A stretch of 64,000 nt of DNA from Microcaldota archaeon (lineage in GTDB: Archaea; Micrarchaeota; Micrarchaeia; Micrarchaeales; Micrarchaeaceae), in contig JAJZAJ010000002.1 in assembly GCA_021799475.1 (NCBI GenBank), positions 208,855-272,854 on the forward strand, given 5' to 3'. This document shows positions 1 through 7,787 of the stretch, piece after piece. How positions within the stretch are numbered: the stretch's first letter is position 1; every line of letters starts with the position of its first letter. The notes beneath the pieces are model-generated. The model was not told the origin of the DNA. It worked only from the letters and a program-made list of their open reading frames with translations, and did no database searches. The position numbers and the translations under genes are program-made.

Positions 1-187
1 CGCATTGGCAAATGGCACTGAAAACCTTGTCGGAATAGCAAAAAACATAACTGAGCCGGCAACCACGGTAAGCAGGTACCTCCCAAATTTAATAGAAGAG
101 GATATTGTAGAAAAGAAATCGCGTGGCACATATGCACTGGTAGATAAGCTATTTGCTCACTGGCTGAAGAAGCGTATTGTCGAATAG
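1..187 (+). CDS. C-terminal end of archaeal AAA+ ATPase (partial)
   Basis: The reading frame is open from the window edge, so the N-terminal P-loop domain lies outside. What remains, about 60 residues, is a winged-helix segment (TTVSRYLPNLIEEDIVEKK) followed by YALVDKLFAHWLKK. This matches the C-terminal DUF234-like part of archaeal ATPases of the ATPase_2 family, where the motif is usually Y-x-L-x-D-x-L-F-x-x-W. Such proteins are widespread, variable in copy number and of uncertain cellular role. The stop codon overlaps by one base the left attachment repeat of the adjacent integrated element. Family assignment rests on this tail only. Confidence 0.6.
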   Translation, partial: ALANGTENLVGIAKNITEPATTVSRYLPNLIEEDIVEKKSRGTYALVDKLFAHWLKKRIVE

Positions 188-218
188 TTGGTGCAGGGAG
201 AGAGATTTGAACTCTCGC
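187..218. repeat. Left attachment site repeat (tRNA-Leu 3' fragment)
   Basis: These 32 bases are identical to positions 2021-2052 and contain the T-arm, the 3' acceptor strand and the CCA of tRNA-Leu read on the minus strand. The sequences diverge immediately outside both ends. No tRNA 5' half is present here, so this is an attachment-site scar and not a tRNA gene. Confidence 0.85.
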
Positions 219-261
219 CCTATTAGAGAGAAGCATCGGAATAAAGGTTGATTATCCGTAT

Positions 262-822
262 ATGAACACAGAGGTGAAGGCATTTGCCAAAACTCTTGAA
301 GCGGAAGAAAACGTCGTAGCGAGGATGATACCCGGTGGCATATGGGATACGCATCCGGACAATGTGCGAAATAAGCGAAGCGGCCCGTGGTACCCCTTCG
401 GAAAGATGACTCTACGGCGCGCATTCCATAACGACTTGCCGAGCCAAGTTATATCAAGAAGAAAAGCGGAGATACAGTTTGGGTCGGGAACGGATATACT
501 GAGAAGGGAGTATCTGCCTAGGACTGTGGATTACAAGGAAGTGATGGAGTTAAAGACAGATAGCGGAGAAGGTGAAATGCATTTCAGGGACCGTGCACAT
601 GCCGCCATGTACAAAATATATCGAGACGAAGGCTTTAAGCCAAGGGCCCCATTAGCCGGCGAGACGAAATGTGACTGGTGCCATGGCGGGATACCGCCGA
701 AACCTGATGGAACAGAAGGCACTCACTGCTATACCTGCGGATGGGATGATGCTGATAGATCCAACGACGAAAGTTGGATAGATGTACTTAGAATAGCAAA
801 GCCAACCAAAACTAATAAATAA
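262..822 (+). CDS. 5'-truncated asparagine-synthase-like protein with zinc ribbon
   Basis: The segment with KMTLRRAFHNDLP, then SRRKAEIQFGSG, matches the end of the asparagine synthase (PF00733) ATP-pyrophosphatase domain. Similarity extends upstream of the first ATG: frame codons 232-261 read SIGIKVDYPY, the usual start of the conserved PYLD-type motif, but the frame closes at a TGA (208-210) inside the attachment repeat. The PP-loop ATP-binding half is therefore missing. After the domain comes a C-x2-C...C-x2-C cluster (CDWC and CYTC), probably a zinc ribbon. The gene is most likely a non-functional remnant cut at the element border. An expressed C-terminal fragment cannot be excluded. Confidence 0.6.
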   Translation: MNTEVKAFAKTLEAEENVVARMIPGGIWDTHPDNVRNKRSGPWYPFGKMTLRRAFHNDLPSQVISRRKAEIQFGSGTDILRREYLPRTVDYKEVMELKTDSGEGEMHFRDRAHAAMYKIYRDEGFKPRAPLAGETKCDWCHGGIPPKPDGTEGTHCYTCGWDDADRSNDESWIDVLRIAKPTKTNK

Positions 823-833
823 TGTGAAATAAG

Positions 834-1187
834 ATGACTATTGAGAGTATGACAGAAAACAAGGCAAAACGGGCGGCACCTCGTAAGAGTACGGGTCTGT
901 CTTATGAGGAATTGAGACGTGCATATTTTGAGAACAACAGAGATAATCCGGTTGTTAAGTCGGAATTGAAGGAGAAAGCAGGGGACTTCGAAGGTGCTGC
1001 AGCTGAGATTGATAAAGCACTAAAAAAGCACCCTGATGACAGCTTCCTCGCTTCATACAGGGATGATTTGGTTCGAAGAAAGCTACTTTTCCGTGGTGAA
1101 GGAACCACCGTCCCGGTAGTTAGAGACGCAGACTGCGAGCATCCAAACGGAGTACATATAAGAAAAACAGATGGAGTACCTGCCTGA
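834..1187 (+). CDS. Hypothetical protein carried by the integrated element
   Basis: This 117-residue, highly charged protein has no family I can name. Residues 40-75 (KEKAGDFEGAAAEIDKALKKHPDD) look like a single TPR-type helical hairpin, in which acidic and basic residues alternate with Ala. There is no signal peptide or membrane segment, so it is probably cytosolic. It lies 11 bases after the truncated asparagine-synthase-like gene, in the same direction, and its stop codon abuts the stop codon of the convergent recombinase gene with no spacer. It is a likely cargo or accessory gene of the element. Confidence 0.5.
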   Translation: MTIESMTENKAKRAAPRKSTGLSYEELRRAYFENNRDNPVVKSELKEKAGDFEGAAAEIDKALKKHPDDSFLASYRDDLVRRKLLFRGEGTTVPVVRDADCEHPNGVHIRKTDGVPA

Positions 1188-2114
1188 TTACTTCACGTTC
1201 TTGATTCGTTCTATCCTAGCGAGTAACTCTTCTTGATTGAATGCATGGTCTATGTTATCATATAATTCCGTCTTGTCCTTGCTTATATAGCACATTGTAA
1301 TCGACGGATTGCTATGTCTGGCAAATCGGCTGGCTAATACTACATTGCCATTCGTTGCCTTTGAGAAGCATGTTATTGCATAGTGCCTGAGGCTGTGCGT
1401 TGTGAGCCTGTGCAGTGCACGAGGTCTGCCTTTACGCATAGTCTCGTCAGAATAGCCATATACTGCTTCAAGATTAGATTTCTGAATTGTTATTCTAAAC
1501 ACTTTCCTAACGTAGTTAGAGTCTATGAAAGGCTCTTTGTTGTGGCTTCCGTGATCCTTGAAGAACAGATAGCCTGTCGCCTGTTTTATTTGATTCTCGT
1601 TCTGGCTTATGAACGATAATGTTTCCTTGAATAATTCTGATGGGATAAGCATAGAATCAGTCTTCCTTCTTTTCTCGCTTTGTATCATCAGCTCCCGTTT
1701 CTCAAAGTCGATGTTGCCTACGTGCAACTTTGTGACTTCTCCGATCCTGAGACCTAGATGCGCCTGATACTTAAAAATAAGCCTGAACTTGTCGTTAGGA
1801 ACATTTCTGAGGAAATGCCCCAGTTCAAGTTCAGTGAAGCCCTTGTTTACGGATCCGTACTTCGGCTCTCCTGACTTCTGCTTGAAGCGCTTTACGTAGA
1901 CTTTGTGTATTCTTGACTTCAGCTCTATCATTTCATGGAATGATAGAGACTTGCTTTGTTCCTCAACAGAGGCTAGGAATTTCTCTACGGATTCGAGCTC
2001 TTGTCTCTCTGTCAGAAAATGTTGGTGCAGGGAGAGAGATTTGAACTCTCGCAGCCCTAAGGCAACAGGTCCTAAGCCTGTCGCGTTTGACCATGCTCCG
2101 CCATCCCTGCACAT
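1188..2114 (-). CDS. Tyrosine recombinase (integrase) of the tRNA-Leu element
   Basis: This is a XerC/D-like catalytic domain for site-specific integration and excision. Visible catalytic motifs are GLRIGEV (Arg I), HSLRHYAI (His-x-x-Arg), ARHSNPSI (His) and the nucleophile Tyr in MCYISKDK. The open frame begins at an ATG upstream of the tRNA gene and runs through the whole tRNA and the attachment repeat, so the first 31 residues (MCRDGGAWSN onward) are translated tRNA sequence and are doubtful. The next in-frame ATG is at 1931, which would remove most of the arm-binding region. A start on the other side of the attachment site in the excised circle is a third possibility. The family call is firm; the start is not. 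Confidence 0.8.
   Translation of the reverse strand: MCRDGGAWSNATGLGPVALGLREFKSLSLHQHFLTERQELESVEKFLASVEEQSKSLSFHEMIELKSRIHKVYVKRFKQKSGEPKYGSVNKGFTELELGHFLRNVPNDKFRLIFKYQAHLGLRIGEVTKLHVGNIDFEKRELMIQSEKRRKTDSMLIPSELFKETLSFISQNENQIKQATGYLFFKDHGSHNKEPFIDSNYVRKVFRITIQKSNLEAVYGYSDETMRKGRPRALHRLTTHSLRHYAITCFSKATNGNVVLASRFARHSNPSITMCYISKDKTELYDNIDHAFNQEELLARIERIKNVK
2021..2052. repeat. Right attachment site repeat within tRNA-Leu 3' end
   Basis: This is the partner of the 187-218 repeat, a 32/32 match. It covers the 3' end of the tRNA-Leu gene from the T-loop through CCA plus two bases. It marks the junction restored as a complete tRNA after integration. Confidence 0.85.
2023..2110 (-). tRNA. tRNA-Leu (anticodon TAG)
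   Basis: Read on the minus strand the gene starts GCAGGGA and ends TCCCTGC-A-CCA, giving a perfect 7-bp acceptor stem with the CCA encoded. The anticodon stem ACAGG/CCTGT encloses CTTAGGA, so the anticodon is TAG. A long variable arm, giving about 85 nucleotides before CCA, is typical of leucine tRNAs. The T-arm reads GAGAG-TTCAAAT-CTCTC. The gene is the insertion target of the neighbouring element and remains complete. A TATA-like CTTTTATATG about 30 bases upstream fits as its promoter. Confidence 0.95.
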
Positions 2115-2134
2115 AAGAGTTTTACGCCATCACA

Positions 2135-2170
2135 CATATAAAAGAGACGCTTTTTATTCCTTTATATCCC
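2135..2170. promoter_or_regulatory. Back-to-back TATA boxes for tRNA-Leu and serS
   Basis: CATATAAAAG (2135-2144) reads on the minus strand as a TATA box about 25-30 bases before the tRNA 5' end. TTTATATCCC (2161-2170) on the plus strand lies about 28 bases before the serS ATG at 2193, which would give an almost leaderless serS transcript. No Shine-Dalgarno sequence precedes that ATG, which agrees. Confidence 0.55.
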
Positions 2171-2192
2171 ATAATTGATTACTGCTGGTTTT

Positions 2193-3482
2193 ATGATAAC
2201 AACGCGGTACGTGAGGGATCATATCGACATGATAAAGGCATCGCTGACTAAAAGGAAGAGCGATTACCCCATAGACGAGCTCATTGGACTTGACGAGAGC
2301 TGGAGGTCGCTTACGACAAAGCTCCAGGAGCTGCAGGCGCAGAAAAACAGAGAGAGCATAGAGATATCTACGATGAAGAAGAACGGCGAAGACATACGGG
2401 ACAGGATTGCATCTCTCGCAAAGCTGAAAGAGGAAATAACAGCACTGGAAGCCACTTTGCCGACGTACTCCGACAGGATCAACTACCTGCTCCTCAGCAT
2501 GCCCAACACCCTGCACGAATCTGTTAAATATGGTGCTGATGAGAATTTCAATATAGAAGTGAGGAAATGGGGAGCACCTGAGAAGGCCATTGACATCGGG
2601 CATACCGAGCTCCTTGAGAAGATGGGTCTCGTAGACACTGAAAGGGCTGCGAAGGTGGCTGGAGCTCGTTTCTACTACCTCAAGGGCGACTTCGTGCTGC
2701 TTGCCAAGTCACTGGAAAGGTTCGCGCTTGACGTTATGGCGAAAAAGGGCTATACCCCTGTGCAGCCGCCATATATGATGAAGAGGGAGCTTTATAGCGG
2801 CGTAACCTCTCTCGGAGATTTTGGCGAAATGCTTTACTCTATCGGAAGGCCGAAGGAAGCAAAGATAGAGGACGGGGCGAAGGAAGAAGAGCTGTTCATG
2901 ATAGCGACAGCGGAGCACCCTATGGCTGCCATGCATGCAAATGAGATACTGAACGCAAAGGACCTGCCAATCAAGTATGTTGGGGTAAGCCCTTGTTTCA
3001 GGAGGGAAGCGGGTACGCACGGCAAGGATACAAAAGGCATATTCAGGGTGCACCAGTTCGACAAGGTCGAGCAATTCATATTATGCAAAAAGGAGGATTC
3101 GTGGAAATATTTCGAGGAAGTTGTAAGGAACGAAGAAGAGATGTTTCAGTCGCTTGGAATACCTTACAGGGTCATCGAGATGTGCACTGGCGACATAGGC
3201 ATTGTCGCAGCAAAGAAGGTCGACCTTGAAGGCTGGTTCCCAAGCCAGAAGAGATATAGAGAGGTGACGTCTGCATCAAACTGCACTGACTGGCAGAGCC
3301 TCAGGCTCGATATAAAGTACGATGATAAAGGAGAGAGACACTATGTGCATACAATCAACGCAACTGCGATATCGATAGAGAGAGCGCTTACGGCAGTGGC
3401 GGAAAACTATGCCAACAGGGATGGCAGCATAAGCATACCTGAAGTGCTCATCCCATATATGGGGAAGAGCAGGATAGCATAG
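2193..3482 (+). CDS. serS: Seryl-tRNA synthetase
   Basis: This cytosolic class II aminoacyl-tRNA synthetase charges tRNA-Ser with serine. The N-terminal third is a charged coiled-coil arm (residues about 30-105) for tRNA binding. The catalytic domain follows, with motif 2 around PCFRREAG and motif 3 around NATAISIERAL. The length of 429 residues is standard for the common SerRS type, not the rare methanogen form. ATG 2193 is preferred over the upstream TTG at 2175, because a TATA box lies about 28 bases before it. The following prf1 gene starts 22 bases after the stop, so co-transcription is likely. Confidence 0.95.
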   Translation: MITTRYVRDHIDMIKASLTKRKSDYPIDELIGLDESWRSLTTKLQELQAQKNRESIEISTMKKNGEDIRDRIASLAKLKEEITALEATLPTYSDRINYLLLSMPNTLHESVKYGADENFNIEVRKWGAPEKAIDIGHTELLEKMGLVDTERAAKVAGARFYYLKGDFVLLAKSLERFALDVMAKKGYTPVQPPYMMKRELYSGVTSLGDFGEMLYSIGRPKEAKIEDGAKEEELFMIATAEHPMAAMHANEILNAKDLPIKYVGVSPCFRREAGTHGKDTKGIFRVHQFDKVEQFILCKKEDSWKYFEEVVRNEEEMFQSLGIPYRVIEMCTGDIGIVAAKKVDLEGWFPSQKRYREVTSASNCTDWQSLRLDIKYDDKGERHYVHTINATAISIERALTAVAENYANRDGSISIPEVLIPYMGKSRIA

Positions 3483-3504
3483 CCTTTTCTATATTAGATC
3501 CCAG

Positions 3505-4713
3505 ATGGTTAGCGTGAAGAAGGAATACGATATAAGGAAGGAGATAAAGCGCCTTGCCGGTATAAGGGGCAACGGCACTGAGCTTATCAGCCTTTACATA
3601 CCCGCAGGAGGATCGATATCGGAAGCGACAGCGAAGCTAAGGGACGAGTATGGCCAGGCTGCCAACATAAAATCCAGCCAAACAAAAGGAAACGTCCAGG
3701 GAGCTATTGACAAGATACTGCAGTATCTGAAGCTCTACCGGCAGCCTCCAAAGAACGGGCTTGCGATATTTGCCGGTAATGTATCTGGAGAGGCGGGAAA
3801 GCCGAATATTGAGCTATTTTCAATGGAGCCTCAGGATCCGATAAAGGTCAACATATACAGATGCGATTCGCAGTTCCTGCTTGAGCCGATAGAAGCCATG
3901 ACTGAAGCGAAAGACAAGTATGTGCTTATAGTCATGGACGGCAGGGATGCGACGGTAGGCCTGCTCAAAGGGACGCATATCACAATAGACAAGAAACTTC
4001 ACTCCCTGGCCCATGCGAAGGTCAGGAAGGGAGGCCAATCTGCCAACAGGTACGAAAGGCTTATCGCTGAGAGCATAGAGGATTATTTCAAACGGTGTGC
4101 CGACACGATAAATGAGCTGTATGCAAAGCATGACTTCAATGTGAAAGGGCTAATAATAGGAGGGCCGGGACCGACCAAGGAGAACTTCTCGAAATCCGGT
4201 TACTTCAACTACAGGGTCAAGATACTAGGAATATTTGACACAGGATATACTGACGAGAATGCCGGAATGAAGGAGCTTATGGACAAGGCAAAGGACGTTT
4301 TGGAAAAGGAGAGCCTTGTCCAGGAGGCAAAAATAATGGAAAGATTCATGAGCGAGTTTGCCCACGGCGGGCTTGCTGTGTCAGGATATGATAGCGTTAA
4401 GAAGATGCTGCTCAAGAATAATGTCGCGAAGCTGCTGATAAGCGACGGGCTTGAACTGACCTCTGTAACCTACAGGTGCAGCTCATGCGGCACTGAATTC
4501 AGTAAAGTAGAGGAAGGAAATTCAAGGGAACAGAAGCATGGCGATGGAGGATCGCTTGAAGTAATAAAGCAGTCTGATGCCATAGAGGAGCTTATCGAGC
4601 TTGCTGACAGTTCCGGAGTAGACGTGGTCTTCGTATCGGAAGAGAGCCAATACGGCAAACAGCTCCTTCTTGGCCTTAAAGGAATTGCGGCGCTGTTAAG
4701 GTACAAGATGTAG
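3505..4713 (+). CDS. prf1: Peptide chain release factor aRF1
   Basis: This factor recognises all three stop codons and triggers peptide release at the ribosome. The N domain carries the stop-codon-reading NIKS motif (residues about 52-55), the middle domain carries GGQ in the loop HAKVRKGGQSANRYERL, and the C domain contains a CSSCG zinc-knuckle-like pair. The length of 402 residues is normal for archaeal and eukaryotic class I factors. The paralogue pelota, which acts on stalled ribosomes without GGQ chemistry, lies elsewhere in this window at 38.9 kb. The gene follows serS closely in the same direction. Confidence 0.95.
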   Translation: MVSVKKEYDIRKEIKRLAGIRGNGTELISLYIPAGGSISEATAKLRDEYGQAANIKSSQTKGNVQGAIDKILQYLKLYRQPPKNGLAIFAGNVSGEAGKPNIELFSMEPQDPIKVNIYRCDSQFLLEPIEAMTEAKDKYVLIVMDGRDATVGLLKGTHITIDKKLHSLAHAKVRKGGQSANRYERLIAESIEDYFKRCADTINELYAKHDFNVKGLIIGGPGPTKENFSKSGYFNYRVKILGIFDTGYTDENAGMKELMDKAKDVLEKESLVQEAKIMERFMSEFAHGGLAVSGYDSVKKMLLKNNVAKLLISDGLELTSVTYRCSSCGTEFSKVEEGNSREQKHGDGGSLEVIKQSDAIEELIELADSSGVDVVFVSEESQYGKQLLLGLKGIAALLRYKM

Positions 4714-4769
4714 ATGTTGTAGATATAGTTCCATTATCAGCTCCAAAGCGCCATGATGCCGGAGTTGGG

Positions 4770-4862
4770 TCATGTGCAGCATTTGTGATGGCACCTGCAT
4801 CCTTTTATCGTATCGTGCCCCCTGCCGCACACATAACATCTGCAGTCGCATTTCTTCTCCAT
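4770..4862 (-). CDS. Candidate 30-residue cysteine-rich protein
   Basis: A short frame encodes 30 residues with eight Cys and three His, arranged as C-D-C-R-C-x2-C then C-R-C-H-H-K-C-C near the end. An AGGT element lies 7 bases before the ATG (AAAAGGTAATCAAATG on the minus strand). It sits 46 bases downstream of the membrane protein gene ending at 4909, in the same direction, so it could be the last gene of that operon. The composition suggests metal binding like a very small metallothionein or zinc knuckle. No homologue is recognised, and chance cannot be excluded for so short a frame. Confidence 0.4.
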   Translation of the reverse strand: MEKKCDCRCYVCGRGHDTIKGCRCHHKCCT

Positions 4863-4908
4863 TTGATTACCTTTTTTACAGCCTATTGCTGCCATCAGCA
4901 TCGGCGCC

Positions 4909-5460
4909 CTATCCAGCAGTTATCTCTGAAGCTATGCCGCATTGGAGCATGAATTTCATATTTCCGTGTATGTACAGCGCAGTCGGAGACACGAATGTGC
5001 TGTTCGTGCTGCTGTAGTTTATGAATATCCTTGGCTCTGTGCCTGCCAGGTTCAGGCATTCTGTTGGCGTAGTGTTGATAGAACCGCCTGCGCTGCCCAG
5101 GGAAGCGCCGCTGTACGAGCATTGTGTCGCGTTCATCACGTAATAGTCTATCGTGCTCGCATTCCTGTGCTGCGTCTTGCTTGCGATAAGCTGTTCTATG
5201 AGCTGTGTCGAGCAGCCTATCACGCTGGAAAGCCCGCTGGAATTTTGCGAGACTGCATATACTGCAACCCGCCCCGCGCTATCGAAATTGTTCCTGAAAG
5301 TAAGGAAGCTTGCCTGCTGCGATCCGTTTATAGAGTAGGAATAGACTATCGCGCCCGATATGGCTATCAGGATTACTATTATTCCTATTATCACGGCTTT
5401 CTTAGCCGTAAATACCGCTGCACCCGTATCCCTGGCCTTTGGTTTCTGCTCTTTTGCCAT
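4909..5460 (-). CDS. Small membrane-anchored protein with cysteine-containing ectodomain
   Basis: The protein has 183 residues with a basic cytoplasmic start (MAKEQKPKARDTG). One membrane helix (residues about 22-45, IIGIIVILIAISGAIVYSYS) and an external domain with four Cys and several N-x-S/T sequons follow. The ectodomain pattern (single Cys before a helix, then a Cys-Ser-Tyr segment, a Cys-Leu or Cys-Tyr segment and a final Cys) resembles the last 120 residues of the protein encoded just upstream, suggesting paralogous domains. The start follows the stop of that gene by only 4 bases, so the two are surely co-transcribed. I recognise no family. Confidence 0.7.
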   Translation of the reverse strand: MAKEQKPKARDTGAAVFTAKKAVIIGIIVILIAISGAIVYSYSINGSQQASFLTFRNNFDSAGRVAVYAVSQNSSGLSSVIGCSTQLIEQLIASKTQHRNASTIDYYVMNATQCSYSGASLGSAGGSINTTPTECLNLAGTEPRIFINYSSTNSTFVSPTALYIHGNMKFMLQCGIASEITAG

Positions 5461-5464
5461 GCGA

Positions 5465-7567
5465 TCACGAAACTTTTATTATTGAATTAAGCATGCATGA
5501 TGGACCGTATGCAGAAGTGCCGTTCGCATACAAAACTGTGCCGTACATGCCGCTGTAGACTATGCTGCTGTTGCCATTCGACAGCACCATAACCGGAGCT
5601 GTCGCTGCCATCTTCGAATAGCATGCCTGGCCGGTTATGCTGTTGCTTCCCGGATACGAGCATGTAAAGTTGCTGATAGGCACAATATATGATGTCTTTC
5701 CCATTGATGAGAGGGTGCTTGAGACGGATGCGGCGCATTGCGACAGCAGGGTATTTGGCTGCGAAAGCCCTATGAATACGGTATTCGAGGACTGCAGCGC
5801 TCCGATAAACCCGCTGATTGGCAGGAAGGCATTCGCCTTCTGTGCATAAGCATAAACGGAATACGCATCAGCCAGAGCTATTACGAGCAGCACTATGAAT
5901 ATTATTGTCCATACCCTGGTAACGGTATGCGATAAGTGAATCTTGCCTTTCTTTTTAAGTCTTGCGTATGTCCCTTCGTATACAAGCGCCACTATAGCCA
6001 GTGCGACTACAAGGTCGAGCAGCGCAGCATATACCGGGGCAGACGCCTCTTTCTGCGCTATTGTCTGGGATGAGCCGGAAAGCATCGCGCTCGCTATGCC
6101 GCCATAAGCCCACTTCGCAAGCGCATCGAGGCTAAATGGCTGTGAAAGGGCCTTTGCCTGCGAGTTTATCTGCTGCACAGCGGGAAGAAGCGCAGAAAGC
6201 TGTGAGGAATTGAGCTTTGACTGCAGCTGCTCGTTTATCGCAGCCTGCTGCGCAGCAAGGGAAAGGGTGCCGGCTGGAACATCCCCGTTGTAGTCAAGCT
6301 CGTTTATCGTTATCATTACAGTATTGTTGAATGCCATGCCATAGAGCTTGTCGAATGACGGCGCTATCATCGCATACTGCTTGAGCGCATTTGAAACAGA
6401 AGATGATAGCGACCTATTTGCAGTTGTGATATTCTGGTTTATACCGTTTAAAATGACAGTATTATACGCGTCACTGAGGTTCTTGAGAGAAGTTAATAGC
6501 AATGAATTGGAATAATGCGACGATAGGAAGCTCATGTTCGCATAGAGAGCAGCATATGAATTGAAGGTGGAGCTAAGCGATTGGTCGAATTCCGCCATCT
6601 TCTCCTTGTAGACTACTGGCGCCTCGAGCGCCTGGGCGTTGTTCTCGTAGGAAATGGCCAATGCATTTATTGAGGAGAAATTCAATGGAAGGGATTCCAA
6701 AGCAGTAATCTGCGACTGCAGATGTGATAATAGGGTGAAATTGAAACCCAGCGTCGTGTTATACGGACAGTACCCTATAGCATCGCATGGCCATCCGACT
6801 GGAGCAGTGCAGCCGCTGGTGCTTCCGGGCAGCGGCAGCAAAAGCGCAGACGTCGACATTTCTCCGGAATACGTTGTTATGTTCGCTATTGCGGAGCTCA
6901 TGATCGATAGTTCGTTGTCTATGGAGGTCTGGTTTATCGAAGCCGATGCCGATAGGTATTTCGTGAAAGATGACTGCATCCCGGCATTCCATATAGACAG
7001 GTTTTGTATGCTCGCCGTTACGATGCTCGGTGTCCCGAATGAAGACAATAGTGACGCTTTGTTCCTTTGGTTGCCGCAAGCGGTAATCCTGTCACACGTG
7101 TTTTGCATGCAGGTTGTGACGTTTGCTGCTCCCGGGCTGCATGTGTACTGGTTGGCGCCGGTTATCTGCAGGCAGTCGGCCAGAGACCCGGAACCTTGGG
7201 AGCTTGTTGCATCTATATACGGATTAATGCCGTTTGCGAGGTTTGCTATCGTGTTCGCGCTAGGGTAATTTATACTTACCTCGTACGGATCTATGAACTT
7301 GTAGATGGTCTCGTTTGAGTTTGTGAAATTGTATTTCTGCGTCGTGTTCACGACTACAGTAGTGCCATTGGCCTGCACAAGCAGGTAGCTGTTGCTGCCT
7401 ATGACTCCGTTGTATATTATTACCGCGTTAGAAGCCGCGGAGCTTGACATGTAGCCGCTGAGAAATGCTGTGAGCTGCGCATCCTGCGCCGCGAAGGACA
7501 TCTGCGCAGCAAACATGGAAAAGAGCAGCAGTAAAACAAGATTCCTGATGCTGGACAAATAAAACAC
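5465..7567 (-). CDS. Large exported membrane protein, function unknown
   Basis: A 700-residue protein with a signal peptide (MFYLSSIRNLVLLLLFSMFAAQMSFA). A long extracytoplasmic region of about 480 residues, rich in Ser, Asn and Ala with paired Cys (CLQITGANQYTC, CMQNTC, CPYN), comes next. Two membrane helices (about residues 518-538 and 558-578) flank a short basic loop, ARLKKKGKIHLSH, and an external C-terminal domain with four Cys closes the protein. Many N-x-S/T sites suggest N-glycosylation. The downstream gene repeats the same type of C-terminal domain. The topology suggests a surface or transport-associated complex, but no family is recognised. Confidence 0.75.
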   Translation of the reverse strand: MFYLSSIRNLVLLLLFSMFAAQMSFAAQDAQLTAFLSGYMSSSAASNAVIIYNGVIGSNSYLLVQANGTTVVVNTTQKYNFTNSNETIYKFIDPYEVSINYPSANTIANLANGINPYIDATSSQGSGSLADCLQITGANQYTCSPGAANVTTCMQNTCDRITACGNQRNKASLLSSFGTPSIVTASIQNLSIWNAGMQSSFTKYLSASASINQTSIDNELSIMSSAIANITTYSGEMSTSALLLPLPGSTSGCTAPVGWPCDAIGYCPYNTTLGFNFTLLSHLQSQITALESLPLNFSSINALAISYENNAQALEAPVVYKEKMAEFDQSLSSTFNSYAALYANMSFLSSHYSNSLLLTSLKNLSDAYNTVILNGINQNITTANRSLSSSVSNALKQYAMIAPSFDKLYGMAFNNTVMITINELDYNGDVPAGTLSLAAQQAAINEQLQSKLNSSQLSALLPAVQQINSQAKALSQPFSLDALAKWAYGGIASAMLSGSSQTIAQKEASAPVYAALLDLVVALAIVALVYEGTYARLKKKGKIHLSHTVTRVWTIIFIVLLVIALADAYSVYAYAQKANAFLPISGFIGALQSSNTVFIGLSQPNTLLSQCAASVSSTLSSMGKTSYIVPISNFTCSYPGSNSITGQACYSKMAATAPVMVLSNGNSSIVYSGMYGTVLYANGTSAYGPSCMLNSIIKVS

Positions 7568-7690
7568 CTACAGACAGGATATTATTGCAAGCAAATGCTT
7601 ATAAATGTGAGTGATTGTTTCTGCAAGTTTGCCGTCGGAAAACCTATCAAATAGTATTTGCGGCCATGCAAAGCGCGCGCTGGACCCGTA

Positions 7691-7763
7691 AAACAAAAAT
7701 AAAGAGATATTGGGGCATGAAGCCCCATAAAAATAAAAAAGGAAGCCTTTCATAAAAGGCTTC
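7691..7763 (-). terminator. Double transcription terminator of the S-layer gene
   Basis: On the minus strand the S-layer stop codon is followed by a 9-bp hairpin (7742-7763, loop of 4). A T-rich run (complement of 7727-7740) comes next, then a second hairpin GGGGC/GCCCC (7712-7726) and another T-rich run. Two consecutive hairpin plus T-tract units are expected after a very highly expressed gene. Confidence 0.7.
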
Positions 7764-7787
7764 TGCTGTGTGCCTGTATGCCGCGAC

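Larger units (their letters stand above)
187..2052. mobile_element. Small tRNA-Leu-integrated element (about 1.87 kb)
   Basis: A perfect 32-bp direct repeat ends the segment on both sides. The right copy is the 3' part of an intact tRNA-Leu gene and the left copy is an orphan fragment of the same sequence. Inside lie a tyrosine recombinase gene next to the tRNA, a gene of unknown function and a truncated asparagine-synthase-like gene. Recombinase, tRNA target and duplicated tRNA 3' end together are the standard signature of archaeal site-specific integration. At this size it is either a minimal element or the remnant of a larger one that lost replication genes. Confidence 0.8.

Noticed and set aside
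187..218. A second tRNA gene
   Set aside because: Only the T-arm and 3' acceptor strand are present; no anticodon arm or 5' half can be formed.
149..424. Minus-strand frame overlapping the left repeat as an ordinary gene
   Set aside because: It covers the ATPase end, the attachment repeat and the antisense of the asparagine-synthase fragment. It is of interest only as a possible integrase N-terminus in the circular form.
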